Of a stretch of DNA of 64,000 bases, positions 52,800-61,358 are shown piece by piece (position 1 is the stretch's first letter; every line of letters begins with the position of its first letter). The notes under the pieces are model-generated. The model was not told the origin of the DNA. It ran no database searches and saw only the letters and a list, made by a program, of their open reading frames with translations. The stretch comes from Methylopila sp. 73B (GTDB taxonomy: Bacteria > Pseudomonadota > Alphaproteobacteria > Rhizobiales > Methylopilaceae): the NCBI RefSeq assembly GCF_000526315.1, contig NZ_JAFV01000001.1:1922001-1986000 (forward strand). The letters are read 5' to 3'. A program made the translations under genes and the position numbers.

Positions 52800-54206
52800 T
52801 TAGATGCTGGCCGTTTCTGACTGTCCTATTGCCGACTGAGCTTCAATATTCCCCTCTAACGCCTCGTCATCTACACCAACTCGGGGCGATTTTATTTTGA
52901 TGGGAATTCCAAATTTTGCTTTAAACGCCTCACGAAATTTTGCATCCCTCCGAGCTTCGCGGAATACAGGCCAATTTTCGTAGTCAACGGGCGCATCCTC
53001 AGATCCACGACCATGCGTCTCCATCAAAGAGATCAAGTCGGGTATCCTACCTTCAATTGCACAAACGCATATCTTGAAATCTGTACTTACGGCCGTCCAA
53101 TCAAACCGACTCAACACTTCCTTTGATTTGTCGAATTCTTTTATCATTTTATATGAATTCGCAAGATTTATCGCCATCATTCGCTTTGTTCTCTCAGAAA
53201 TAACTCCGCGTATATTTAACCCGTATTCAAGTATATCTATTGCTTGATTATATTTTTTATCGACCACCAATTTATAGGAATGAATATTTAATGATTCATT
53301 TGGACATACACCACAATCTAAATCTAGCTTTCTCCATACCAAATGAGCCAGTTTGAAATAAAAATCGTACAATACATGAACGGATCTTCGGTAGTATCCC
53401 GAATCCACACTCAACTTCGTTCCTGCAGTTACCCCCGCAGCGAAACCGAATTTCTTTCCAAGAGCTACATACGAGCCAGACACCACACCTGACGTATGTG
53501 TAAAAAGGTTACGGCGGGCGCATATCTCCATAAATTCCGGCCAAAGAGGATAATTCTTAATAATTTCAGCATTAAGAGCTTTCTCAAACCATTGTACCTG
53601 AGAATCGTGGCCATCCCGCATTAATCTTTCTACTTCTTCGCTTAGGATTTTTTCTTTAAGTTCGTCAAGATTAGAGTGAGTAAGGATATCAGAAAGCGCT
53701 ACCGTTTTTTCCTTGCCGAAAATGTATGACGATTTGTTTATACAAACAACTTTTGCCAGTCGAGCAATATAATCGTCAAGTGTAGCAATCATTCCGATGA
53801 TCGCTATTTTTGGGAGTTCTCTACGAGACCTTCCCCACGCGACTATTTCTTCACTACGCTTAATAAGTTCGACTATATGAACATCATCAATTTCAAAAAT
53901 TTCGAAATCACCGCCAAGCTCTCGCGAATGTGATTTCTCTGTTACAAATTTAACGAGCTTCTCCGTAACTATCTCTCGTCCTATTTTTGCGTTGAAGTAG
54001 AATAATAATTCAAGTGGGCCCTGATAAACCTCCATATCGGTGTCAAAATTTCTTAATATGGATTCAATATTTACTTCGTCTGAAATTTTATCGGGCAAGG
54101 ACGCCGCCAAACTCTTTTCGGCACGTGTCTCTGACAGTTGATCTCGCTCTAGGGCCATCATGTGACCAGATATTTTGCCATCTTTCTTTTCAAAACGAAC
54201 AAACAT
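52800..54206 (-). CDS. AT-rich hypothetical protein with HEPN-type RNxxxH motif (candidate defence ribonuclease)
   Basis: A 468-residue soluble protein with no signal peptide. Residues about 130-250 are helical, with LDDYIARLAKVV, EEVERLMRDG and PLWPEFMEICARRNLFTHTSGVVSGSYV. RNLFTH (232-237) is the RNxxxH signature of HEPN nucleases, and the following G-V-x-S-x-Y pattern also resembles that fold's last helix. Residues about 310-425 look like TPR-type helical repeats (YNQAIDILEYGL, AINLANSYKMIKEFDKSKEVL, WPVFREARRDAKFREAF). Codon use is unlike all neighbours (many AT-ending codons), showing recent transfer. It is the only gene of the island. A role in phage defence or toxin-type RNA cleavage is inferred, not shown. 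Confidence 0.7.
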   Translation of the reverse strand: MFVRFEKKDGKISGHMMALERDQLSETRAEKSLAASLPDKISDEVNIESILRNFDTDMEVYQGPLELLFYFNAKIGREIVTEKLVKFVTEKSHSRELGGDFEIFEIDDVHIVELIKRSEEIVAWGRSRRELPKIAIIGMIATLDDYIARLAKVVCINKSSYIFGKEKTVALSDILTHSNLDELKEKILSEEVERLMRDGHDSQVQWFEKALNAEIIKNYPLWPEFMEICARRNLFTHTSGVVSGSYVALGKKFGFAAGVTAGTKLSVDSGYYRRSVHVLYDFYFKLAHLVWRKLDLDCGVCPNESLNIHSYKLVVDKKYNQAIDILEYGLNIRGVISERTKRMMAINLANSYKMIKEFDKSKEVLSRFDWTAVSTDFKICVCAIEGRIPDLISLMETHGRGSEDAPVDYENWPVFREARRDAKFREAFKAKFGIPIKIKSPRVGVDDEALEGNIEAQSAIGQSETASI

Positions 54207-54222
54207 GGGCTACCTTGTGAGA

Positions 54223-54237
54223 TTGATAATATATCAA
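54223..54237. promoter_or_regulatory. Inverted repeat TTGATA-ATA-TATCAA in the HEPN gene promoter
   Basis: A perfect 6-3-6 palindrome 17 bp before the ATG at 54206. On the minus strand it overlaps a likely -10 (GATATA), with TTGAGG 17 bp upstream as -35. It could be an operator for autoregulation or for an island-encoded regulator that is absent. Confidence 0.5.
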
Positions 54238-54311
54238 CCGCAAGCGTAGCATCCTCAAGAAGAGGTTGTCGTTATAATTTTCTTGCGGCCTCGGCTGATC
54301 GTCGCTTTCGG

Positions 54312-54937
<626 letters not shown>

Positions 54938-54941
<4 letters not shown>

Positions 54942-55828
54942 GTGCGGAACAGCCTCGTGCGTTGGGTTTCGTGGCGCATGGACGCGATGTCGGAGCGGAA
55001 CGCCGCGCCCGAGACATCGTCGAGCGGGGTGCGCGCCGCACGGCCGGCGGCGGCAAGCACCGCCGGCTCCAGCGCCGCGAGCGCCCGGAGTCCGTCGGTC
55101 TGGCCGAGCGGCACCAGCCGCACCGCGGCGGAGATCAGGTTCGCGACGCCCGCGTGCAGGAAGGCCGCAAGCGCGGGATCGCGCGGCAGGCCGTGACCGG
55201 CGCTCGCAAGCGCCACCGCGACGGAATAGGCGACCGGACCGTCCCAGCCCTGGGCGAGATCGAGCGCTGAGGTCGGCGCCGAGGCGCGGATCGCGGTGAG
55301 GAACGCGGTCCCTTGCGCGAAGCTCTCGAGCCGCCGTTCGCGCGACGGCTGGAACGCCGCCGCAAGCTCGGCCACGGCGGCGAGCCCCGCGGCGTCGCCT
55401 TCGGCGACCGCGTCATGGGCGCGGGCGAAGAACACGGCGTCGGACCCGAGCCCGCCGTGCGCGAGCAGCGCGTCGAGCCAGTCGACAAGCGCCGCGCGCG
55501 TCGTGACGTCGCCGATCTCGACCGCCCACTCCAGCCCGTGGCTGTAGGAGAAGGCGCCGATCGGGAAGGCCGGCGACAGCCAGGTGAGCAGCTTCAGGAG
55601 GCCGGCGTCGGCCCCAGGAAGGCGGATGTCGGCGTGCGCGCCGTCACCTCTCCCCGGCGGGGAGAGGTCGGCCCGCAGGGCCGGGTGAGGGGGAGCCTCG
55701 TCCGTCCGTGGGCTTGAAGCCCCCTCACCCGCAAGGCCTGCGCCTTGCGACCTCTCCCCGCCGGGGAGAGGTGAAGCGGAGCCCTCTGCGGGGTCGTCGA
55801 GCCGCGCGGCGTGTTCCGACCTCGGCAT
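54938..55828 (-). CDS. ureF: Urease accessory protein UreF with repeat-encoded N-terminal segment
   Basis: A 296-residue protein. The UreF core starts at about residue 71: [49 protein letters not shown], and ends [30 protein letters not shown], both diagnostic. Residues about 20-62 are encoded by repeat A4 ([14 protein letters not shown] ... [17 protein letters not shown]). No ATG, GTG or TTG in frame lies between the repeat and the core, so translation must pass through it from the ATG at 55828, which abuts the ureE stop. Without the insert the length (about 253) is near normal. It works with UreG (and UreD, not in the window) in nickel transfer. Confidence 0.93.
55646..55772. repeat. Palindromic repeat family A, copy A4, inside ureF
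   Basis: A 127 bp element with ACCTCTCCCC and GGGGAGAGGT ends and inner GGGTGAGGGGG / CCCCCTCACCC. It keeps the ureF frame open and is the same length as the coding copy A3. Confidence 0.9.
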
Positions 55829-56275
55829 CTAACCGTGGCCGTGGGCGTGGTAGGCGCCGCGTTCCGGGGTGAAGGGACGCGTGACCTCCGTCACCGTGGC
55901 GCCGAGCCCGCGCGCCATGTCGGCCAGCACGTGGTCCGGCTCGATGTAGATCGCGTCCTCGCGGATCTCCGCCGGCGTGTGGCGGTTGCCGACGTGCCAG
56001 GCGAGCCGCGCAAGGCGGAGCGGCGACGCGGCGGTGATCGCGAGCAGCGGCTGGGCCGCGGCCCTCACCAGCACGAGCCGTCCGTCCTCCAGCGTGAGCG
56101 CGTCGCCGTCTTCCAGGGCGGCGGGTTTTTCGAGGTCGAGCAGCACGTCGAGCCCGCCCTCGCAGGCGAGCGCGATGCGGCGGCGCTGGCGACCCTCATG
56201 ATCGAGCGTCACGACGTCCACGGTCCGCTCGGGGCGCACGGCGGCGCGGCGGAGAACGGAGACGGCGCGGATCAT
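55829..56275 (-). CDS. ureE: Urease accessory protein UreE (nickel metallochaperone)
   Basis: A 148-residue metallochaperone. The N-terminal peptide-binding domain (VDVVTLDHEGRQRRRIALACEGGLDVLLDLEKPAALEDGDAL) and the metal-binding domain (LARLAWHVGNRHTPAEIREDAIYIEPDHVLADMARGLGATV) are clear. The tail AYHAHGHG is a short histidine-rich nickel site. First gene of ureEFG; its start faces the guanidine operon leader across a 519 bp gap. Confidence 0.93.
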   Translation of the reverse strand: MIRAVSVLRRAAVRPERTVDVVTLDHEGRQRRRIALACEGGLDVLLDLEKPAALEDGDALTLEDGRLVLVRAAAQPLLAITAASPLRLARLAWHVGNRHTPAEIREDAIYIEPDHVLADMARGLGATVTEVTRPFTPERGAYHAHGHG

Positions 56276-56557
56276 GGGGAGTCTCGACCAGAAAGCGGGA
56301 TGCGGGAGGGCGCGACTATGGCGGAGCGGGAGCCGGCCTGTCCACGGCGCAGAGCGCGCGGATGGGAGGCGAACGCCGCCTACAATTTAGGCGTCTGCTG
56401 TGGGTCGGGCTGTCCGCCCCCGTCCCGGCCCTGACCCGGGACACAGAACCTCGGTCGCCCCGGAGCCGGGGCCGAAGCTTTTCGCGCCGTCGAAGTCGTT
56501 GCGTTTCCGGGCCCGACCGACGGCGCGGAGACGGGGGAACGCGTTTGCGCTTGCCCA

Positions 56558-56573
56558 TGGCACGCGCCTTGCT
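56558..56573 (+). promoter_or_regulatory. Sigma-54 (RpoN) promoter for the guanidine operon
   Basis: TGGCACGCGCCTTGCT matches the consensus TGGCACG-N4-TTGCW exactly, with GG and GC ten bases apart. Transcription would begin about 12 bases after the GC, at about 56584, which is the first stem of the guanidine riboswitch. I see no clear NtrC site in the 280 bp upstream. That upstream part also holds the ureE promoter and a CGTCCCGGCC/GACCCGGGAC palindrome. Confidence 0.85.
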
Positions 56574-56581
56574 GCAGGTTG

Positions 56582-56704
56582 CCCGTGCAGTGCGTCTAGG
56601 GTTCCGGCCGTCCGATCAGGGCGGCGCTGGTCCGAGAGACGCACTCTCCGCTGAGCATGCGGGGAGACACGGCGGGGCAAAATCCCGGGAGGTCACTGCA
56701 CGGG
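56582..56704 (+). ncRNA. Guanidine-I (ykkC) riboswitch
   Basis: The closing stem is CCCGTGCAGTG (56582-56592) with CACTGCACGGG (56694-56704), 11 perfect pairs. Inside are the class hallmarks: CTAGGGTTCCG (56596-56606), CTGGTCCGAGAG (56627-56638), and ACACGGCGGGG..AAAATCCCGGGAGG (56667-56692). These match the ykkC consensus that binds guanidinium and turns genes on. A GGTTCG/CGAACC hairpin (56703-56720) overlaps the end of the closing stem and could be the switching partner. Confidence 0.93.
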
Positions 56705-56794
56705 TTCGTCGCCGCGAACCGACCTCCATTGCTTTCGTGCGCGGCGGACTCCGAGGACACCACGGCCCACACGGCCGACCGAGGAGCGTTCCGC

Positions 56795-57853
56795 ATGCTA
56801 CGCAGGCTCATCGCCGCTCTCGCCCTCTCCGCGACCGTCTTCGCGCCTTCCGCCGAAGCGGCGCCGAAGAAATCCTTCGAGATCGCCTGGACCATCTATG
56901 TCGGCTGGATGCCGTGGCCCTACGCGGCCGACAGCGGCATCGTGAAGAAGTGGGCGGACAAGTACGGCCTCGACATCAAGGTCACGCAGATCAACGACTA
57001 CGTGGAGTCGATCAACCAGTACACCGCCGGCAAGTTCGACGGCGTCACGCTGACCAACATGGACGCGCTGACGATCCCGGCCGCCGGCGGCGTCGACACC
57101 ACCGCGGTGATCGTCGGCGACTTCTCCAACGGCAATGACGGCATCGTTTCGAAATCGGCGAAGTCGGTCGCGGACCTGAAGGGCGAGAGCATCAATCTCG
57201 TCGAGCTTTCGGTCTCGCACTACCTGCTCGCCCGGGCGCTCGAGGGCGCGGGTCTGTCGGAAAAGGACGTCAAGGTCGTCAACACCTCCGACGCCGACAT
57301 GGTGGCAGCCTTTAAGGCGCCGGACGTGAAGACGGTCGTTACCTGGAATCCGCTGCTGGCCGAAGTGAAGGCCGAGCCGAACGTGACCCCGCTGTTCGAC
57401 AGCGCGAAGATCCCCGGCGAGATCATCGACGTGCTCGCCGTCAACACCGAGACGCTCAAGGACAACCCGGACTTCGGCAAGGCGCTGGCCGGCATCTGGT
57501 ACGAGACGCTGGCGCTGGTCACGGACCCCGGCGAGAAGGGCAAGGAAGCCCGCGCCGCCATGGGCAAGCAGTCCGGCACCGACCTCGCGGGCTTCGACTC
57601 GCAGCTTGAGGCCACCAAGCTCTTCGCCAAGCCGGCCGAGGCGGTGGCCTTCGTCGAGAGCGCCGACATCGTCAAGACCATGGACCTCGTGCGCACCTTC
57701 TCCTTCGACCACGGCCTTCTCGGCGAGGGCGCGAAGTCGAAGGACGCGGTCGGCATCGGCTTCGCCGGCGGCAAGACGCTGGGCGACGCGGGCAACGTGA
57801 AGCTGCGCTTCGATCCGACCTTCATGAAGATGGCCGCCGACGGGAAGCTGTGA
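56795..57853 (+). CDS. ABC transporter substrate-binding protein, probable guanidine importer
   Basis: A 352-residue periplasmic protein of the nitrate/sulfonate/taurine (NMT1/SsuA-like) superfamily. Signal peptide RRLIAALALSATVFAPSAEA; then FEIAWTIYVGWMPWPYAADSGIVKKWADKYGLDIKVTQINDYVESINQYTAGKFDGVTLTNMDAL. It starts at ATG 56795 after GAGGAGCG, 90 bp beyond the riboswitch. Transporters of this type controlled by ykkC, formerly called urea-carboxylase-related, are now thought to import guanidine; the ligand is inferred from that and from the hydrolase downstream. Confidence 0.87.
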   Translation: MLRRLIAALALSATVFAPSAEAAPKKSFEIAWTIYVGWMPWPYAADSGIVKKWADKYGLDIKVTQINDYVESINQYTAGKFDGVTLTNMDALTIPAAGGVDTTAVIVGDFSNGNDGIVSKSAKSVADLKGESINLVELSVSHYLLARALEGAGLSEKDVKVVNTSDADMVAAFKAPDVKTVVTWNPLLAEVKAEPNVTPLFDSAKIPGEIIDVLAVNTETLKDNPDFGKALAGIWYETLALVTDPGEKGKEARAAMGKQSGTDLAGFDSQLEATKLFAKPAEAVAFVESADIVKTMDLVRTFSFDHGLLGEGAKSKDAVGIGFAGGKTLGDAGNVKLRFDPTFMKMAADGKL

Positions 57854-57881
57854 CGGGCGCCGCGGCGATGCGCTCCGCGCG

Positions 57882-57996
57882 CGTCATCCCGGCCAAGCGT
57901 AGCGAGAGCCGGGATCGTCGTTCGCGCGGGACTCCGCGTCTCCGCTCCTTATGCGTCGAACGATCCCGGATCGGCCGTCGGCCGTCCGGGATGACG
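57882..57996. repeat. Palindromic repeat family E, copy E1
   Basis: About 115 bp between the binding protein and permease genes. Ends CGTCATCCCGG and CCGGGATGACG, inner GAGCCGGGATCGTCGTTCG / CGAACGATCCCGG. A shorter relative occurs at 59815-59856. Confidence 0.75.
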
Positions 57997-58018
57997 GCCT
58001 GATCTCCACGGAGTCTCC

Positions 58019-58840
58019 ATGCGTCGCGCCATGAACATCCGTCCGAGCCCGGGCGGCCGCCTGCTGCTCGCGATCATCCCCTTCGTGCTGCTGGCGCTCG
58101 TCTACGTGCTGGGCTCGGCGGAGCGTCGGGCGGTCAACCCCAACGACAAGCTGCTGCCGCCGTTCTCCGAGATGGCGACCACGGCGACGCGCATGGCGAC
58201 CGAGCCGGACAGGCGCACGGGCGAAATCACGATGGTCGCCGACACCGCCGCCAGCCTCCAGCGGCTCGCGCTGGGGCTGGGCCTCGCCACGCTGATCGGG
58301 CTTTCGCTCGGCGTCGCGATCGGCATCCTGCCGGTGGCGAACGCCGGCGGCGGGCCTTTGGTCGGGGTGCTGTCGATGATCCCGCCGATGGCGATCCTGC
58401 CCATTCTGTTCATCGTGTTCGGGCTGGGCGAGGTGTCGAAGGTGGTGTTGATCGTGATCGGCATCACGCCGCAGATCGTGCGCGACATCGCGATGACGGT
58501 GCAGGCGATCCCCGTCGAGCAGCTGGTGAAGGCCCAGACGCTCGGCGCCTCCACCTGGCAGACCGTGCTGCGGGTCGTCCTGCCGCAGGCGCTGCCGCGC
58601 CTGATCGAAGTGGTGCGGCTGCAGATCGGGCCCGCGTTCCTGTTCCTGATCGCGGCGGAGGCGATCGCGGCCGACAGCGGCCTCGGCTACCGCATCTTCC
58701 TCGTCCGCCGCTACCTCGCGATGGACGTGATCCTGCCCTACGTCGCCTGGATCACGCTGCTCGCCTTCATCATGGACTGGGCGCTCGCCAAGCTGTCGCG
58801 CTCCGCCTTCCCCTGGGCCTACGCGGGAGAGCGCCGATGA
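58019..58840 (+). CDS. ABC transporter permease, probable guanidine importer
   Basis: A 273-residue permease with six helices. The EAA-type loop reads QLVKAQTLGASTWQTVLRVVLPQALPRLIEVVRLQIGPAFLFLIAAEAI, as in the SsuC/TauC group, and TAASLQRLALGLGLATLIGLSLGVAIG is the usual second helix region. ATG 58019 follows CACGGAG. The stop overlaps the ATPase ATG (ATGA). Together they form one importer with the binding protein upstream. Confidence 0.9.
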   Translation: MRRAMNIRPSPGGRLLLAIIPFVLLALVYVLGSAERRAVNPNDKLLPPFSEMATTATRMATEPDRRTGEITMVADTAASLQRLALGLGLATLIGLSLGVAIGILPVANAGGGPLVGVLSMIPPMAILPILFIVFGLGEVSKVVLIVIGITPQIVRDIAMTVQAIPVEQLVKAQTLGASTWQTVLRVVLPQALPRLIEVVRLQIGPAFLFLIAAEAIAADSGLGYRIFLVRRYLAMDVILPYVAWITLLAFIMDWALAKLSRSAFPWAYAGERR

Positions 58841-59601
58841 GCGCGATCTCGGTCCGCGACGTCTGGGTCGAGTTCGGCGACCAGATCGTCATCGAGAACC
58901 TCAACCTCGACATCGCCTCGGGCTCCTTCGTCTCCGTGGTCGGCCCCTCCGGCTGCGGCAAGAGCACCTTCCTGCGCATGGTGCTCGGCCAGGACCGCCC
59001 GACGCGCGGGAACCTGACGCTCGACGGCAGGCCGCTGCCGGACGAGCCAGGCGCCGACCGCGGCGTGGTGTTTCAGCGCTACTCGGTGTTCCCGCACCTC
59101 ACGGTGCTCGGCAACGTGCTGTCGGGCTACGAGTTCGCGCAGGCGCCGCTGCTCGGAAAGCTGTTCGGCGCCGAGCGCCGGGCCGCGATCGCGAAGGCCG
59201 AGGAGCTGATCGTTGCGGTCGGCCTCGGAGCGCACCGCGACAAGTACCCGAGCGCGCTGTCCGGCGGCATGCAGCAGCGCCTCGCCATCGCCCAGGCGCT
59301 CGCGAAAGACCCGAAGGTGCTGCTGCTCGACGAGCCCTTCGGCGCGCTCGACCCCGGCACCCGCGTTCAGATGCACGCGCTGCTCAAGCCGCTGTGGTCG
59401 CGGCTCGGCATGACCGTGATCATGGTCACCCACGACCTCAAGGAGGCCTTCACCCTCGGCACGCGGGTGATCGCCTTCGACAAGACCCGCCATGATCCGC
59501 AGGCCCCGGGCCGCTTCGGCGCCCGGATCACCTACGACCTCGATCTGACCCGCGACGTCGCAGTGCCGGTGCTGGGGTTCGAGAAGAGGGCTGCGGAGTG
59601 A
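58837..59601 (+). CDS. ABC transporter ATP-binding protein, probable guanidine importer
   Basis: A 254-residue ATPase of the SsuB/TauB type. Walker A SVVGPSGCGKSTFLRMVLG, Q-loop VVFQRYSVFPHLTVLGNVLSG, signature SALSGGMQQRLAIAQAL, Walker B VLLLDEPFGALDPGTRVQMH, switch MVTHDLKEAFTLGTRVIAF. All motifs are intact. It is coupled to the permease by ATGA. A 334 bp gap with two repeats separates it from the hydrolase gene. Confidence 0.92.
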   Translation: MSAISVRDVWVEFGDQIVIENLNLDIASGSFVSVVGPSGCGKSTFLRMVLGQDRPTRGNLTLDGRPLPDEPGADRGVVFQRYSVFPHLTVLGNVLSGYEFAQAPLLGKLFGAERRAAIAKAEELIVAVGLGAHRDKYPSALSGGMQQRLAIAQALAKDPKVLLLDEPFGALDPGTRVQMHALLKPLWSRLGMTVIMVTHDLKEAFTLGTRVIAFDKTRHDPQAPGRFGARITYDLDLTRDVAVPVLGFEKRAAE

Positions 59602-59651
59602 TGCGGGGCGACAGGTCGTTCTCCGATGACTTCGCCGCAGCAGGCGCACGA

Positions 59652-59796
59652 ATCCCTCCTCGCGCGAAGCGTGGGGAGGGTGGCCCTTGGCGAAGCCAAG
59701 GGTCGGGTGGGGCCTTCGGCGCCGAGCGCGACGCCGGGCGCACCCCACCCGACCCCGCTGTCGCGGGGCCACCCTCCCCTGTCCCCGGGGAGGGAT
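59652..59796. repeat. Palindromic repeat family F, in a 334 bp gap
   Basis: About 145 bp with ends ATCCCTCCTCGCG...GGGGAGGGTGGCC and GGCCACCCTCCCC...GGGGAGGGAT, and inner GGGTCGGGTGGGGC / GCACCCCACCCGACCC. The gap 59602-59935 holds this element, the E2 fragment and the hydrolase leader; no gene is seen. Confidence 0.8.
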
Positions 59797-59814
59797 CCCC
59801 GCGCTTCATAATGA

Positions 59815-59856
59815 ACACGGTCCCGGCTCTCCGCTTCGCTGCGGCCGGGATGACGC
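59815..59856. repeat. Palindromic repeat family E, fragment E2
   Basis: ACGGTCCCGGCTCTCCGCTT then GCTGCGGCCGGGATGACGCC, like one side of the element at 57882-57996. Confidence 0.6.
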
Positions 59857-59935
59857 CTGAGTTCTGCCCGCTGATGACGTTCCCGCGCGCTCAGGCGCCC
59901 GGGAAGACGGCCAGCCTTACCCAAGGAGAAGCCGA

Positions 59936-61141
59936 ATGACCTCGTCACCCACCCGCCGCCGCCGCCTCGCCGGGCTGAGCGCCTCGCGCGAACGCCTGCG
60001 CCGCCACCATCCTGACTTCACCAAGATGGACACGCAGGGCTGGAAGGCGCTCGACGCCGAAAGCCGGCTGCCGGAGACCATGTGGCGCAAGGAGCAGCAG
60101 TGGGCGCTCGACATGGGCCTGCCCGGCGCGGACAGCATCACCGACAAGTCGATCCCGACCTTCGCCCGCGGCGAGCTTCCGCACTTCGCCGGCATCAACA
60201 CCTTCATGAAGGCGCCCTACGTCGAGAACGTGCGCGACGTCGGCAACTACGACGCCGCGGTGATCGGCATCCCGTTCGACAGCGGCACCACCTACCGCCC
60301 GGGCACCCGCTTCGGGCCGCAGGGCGTGCGCCGCATCTCGGCGCTCTACACGCCCTACAACTACGAGATGGGCATCGACCTGCGCGAGCAGATGACGCTG
60401 TGCGACGCCGGCGACGTGTTCACGATCCCCGCGAACCTCGAGAAGAGCTTCGACCAGATCACCCGTGGCGTCAGCCACATCGCCTCGTCCGGCGCGCTGC
60501 CGATCATGATCGGCGGCGACCATTCGATCGGCTTCCCCTGCGTGCGCGGCATCGCGGACGTCACCTCCAAGCGCATCGGCATCATCCACTTCGACCGGCA
60601 CATCGACTGCCAGGAGAAGGATCTCGACGAACGCATGCACACCACGCCCTGGTTCTGGGCGACCAACCTGCCGAACGTGAAGCCCACCAACCTGGTGCAG
60701 CTTGGCATCGGCGGCTGGCAGGTGCCGCGCTACGGCGTGAGCGAGGCGCGCAAGCGCGACACCAACGTGCTGACCATCGACGACGTCGAGAAGTTCGGCC
60801 TGGAGAAGACCGCGGAGATCGCGCTCGAGCTCGCCTGGAAGGACGCCGACGCGGTTTACATCTCCTTCGACGTGGACTGCATCGACTGCGGCTTCGTGCC
60901 GGGCACCGGCTGGCCGGAGCCGGGCGGGTTCCTGCCCCGCGAGGCGCTGAAGATCCTCGGCCTCGTCTGCGCGCCGGGCATCTGCGGGCTGGAGGTCGTC
61001 GAGGTCTCCCCGCCCTACGACACCTCCGACATCACGGCCCTGTTCGGCACCCGCGTGATCGTGGAGGCGCTGGGCTCAATGGTGGCCCACGGCACGCTCG
61101 GCAAGCACAAGTCGATCATCGACAAGCCGGTCAGCTTCTGA
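59936..61141 (+). CDS. gdmH: Nickel-type guanidine hydrolase (GdmH-like, ureohydrolase family)
   Basis: A 401-residue agmatinase/arginase-fold enzyme. Metal ligands lie in MIGGDHSIGFP, IIHFDRHIDCQEKDLDERMHTTPWF and YISFDVDCIDCGFVPGTGWPEPGG. The FDRHID-QEKDLDERMHTTPWFWAT stretch and the long N-terminal extension (TKMDTQGWKALDAESRLPETMWRKEQQ) match the nickel-dependent guanidine hydrolases first shown in cyanobacteria, not ordinary agmatinases. The reaction gives urea and ammonia. AAGGAGAAG precedes the ATG. The riboswitch, importer and nickel genes around it support the call. Confidence 0.9.
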   Translation: MTSSPTRRRRLAGLSASRERLRRHHPDFTKMDTQGWKALDAESRLPETMWRKEQQWALDMGLPGADSITDKSIPTFARGELPHFAGINTFMKAPYVENVRDVGNYDAAVIGIPFDSGTTYRPGTRFGPQGVRRISALYTPYNYEMGIDLREQMTLCDAGDVFTIPANLEKSFDQITRGVSHIASSGALPIMIGGDHSIGFPCVRGIADVTSKRIGIIHFDRHIDCQEKDLDERMHTTPWFWATNLPNVKPTNLVQLGIGGWQVPRYGVSEARKRDTNVLTIDDVEKFGLEKTAEIALELAWKDADAVYISFDVDCIDCGFVPGTGWPEPGGFLPREALKILGLVCAPGICGLEVVEVSPPYDTSDITALFGTRVIVEALGSMVAHGTLGKHKSIIDKPVSF

Positions 61142-61162
61142 TGGGCGCGCCACGGGTATCGA

Positions 61163-61317
61163 GTGCGTGCTTCGAGACACGCGCGCTTCTCACCTCTCCC
61201 CTGTGGGGAGAGGTCGGCCCGCAGGGCCGGATGAGGGGGCGCGCGTCATCCGGAAAGCCTGCAAGCCCCCTCACCCGCTCGGCTTCGCCTCGCGACCTCT
61301 CCCCGCTGGGGAGAGGT
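61163..61317. repeat. Repeat family B half-copy (B5) followed by family A copy A5
   Basis: 61163-61181 is GTGCGTGCTTCGAGACAC, the left arm of family B with no right arm. Family A, 126 bp with ACCTCTCCCC and GGGGAGAGGT ends, starts at 61192. A family A element may have landed in, or replaced the rest of, a B element. Confidence 0.8.
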
Positions 61318-61358
61318 GAAGGCCACAGCCTCATCGAGCGCTGCTGAAGGAGATCTCC

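Noticed and set aside
56276-56550. A sigma-54 promoter for ureE on the minus strand
   Set aside because: No GCAA-N4-CGTGCCA-type sequence with correct spacing was found upstream of ureE.
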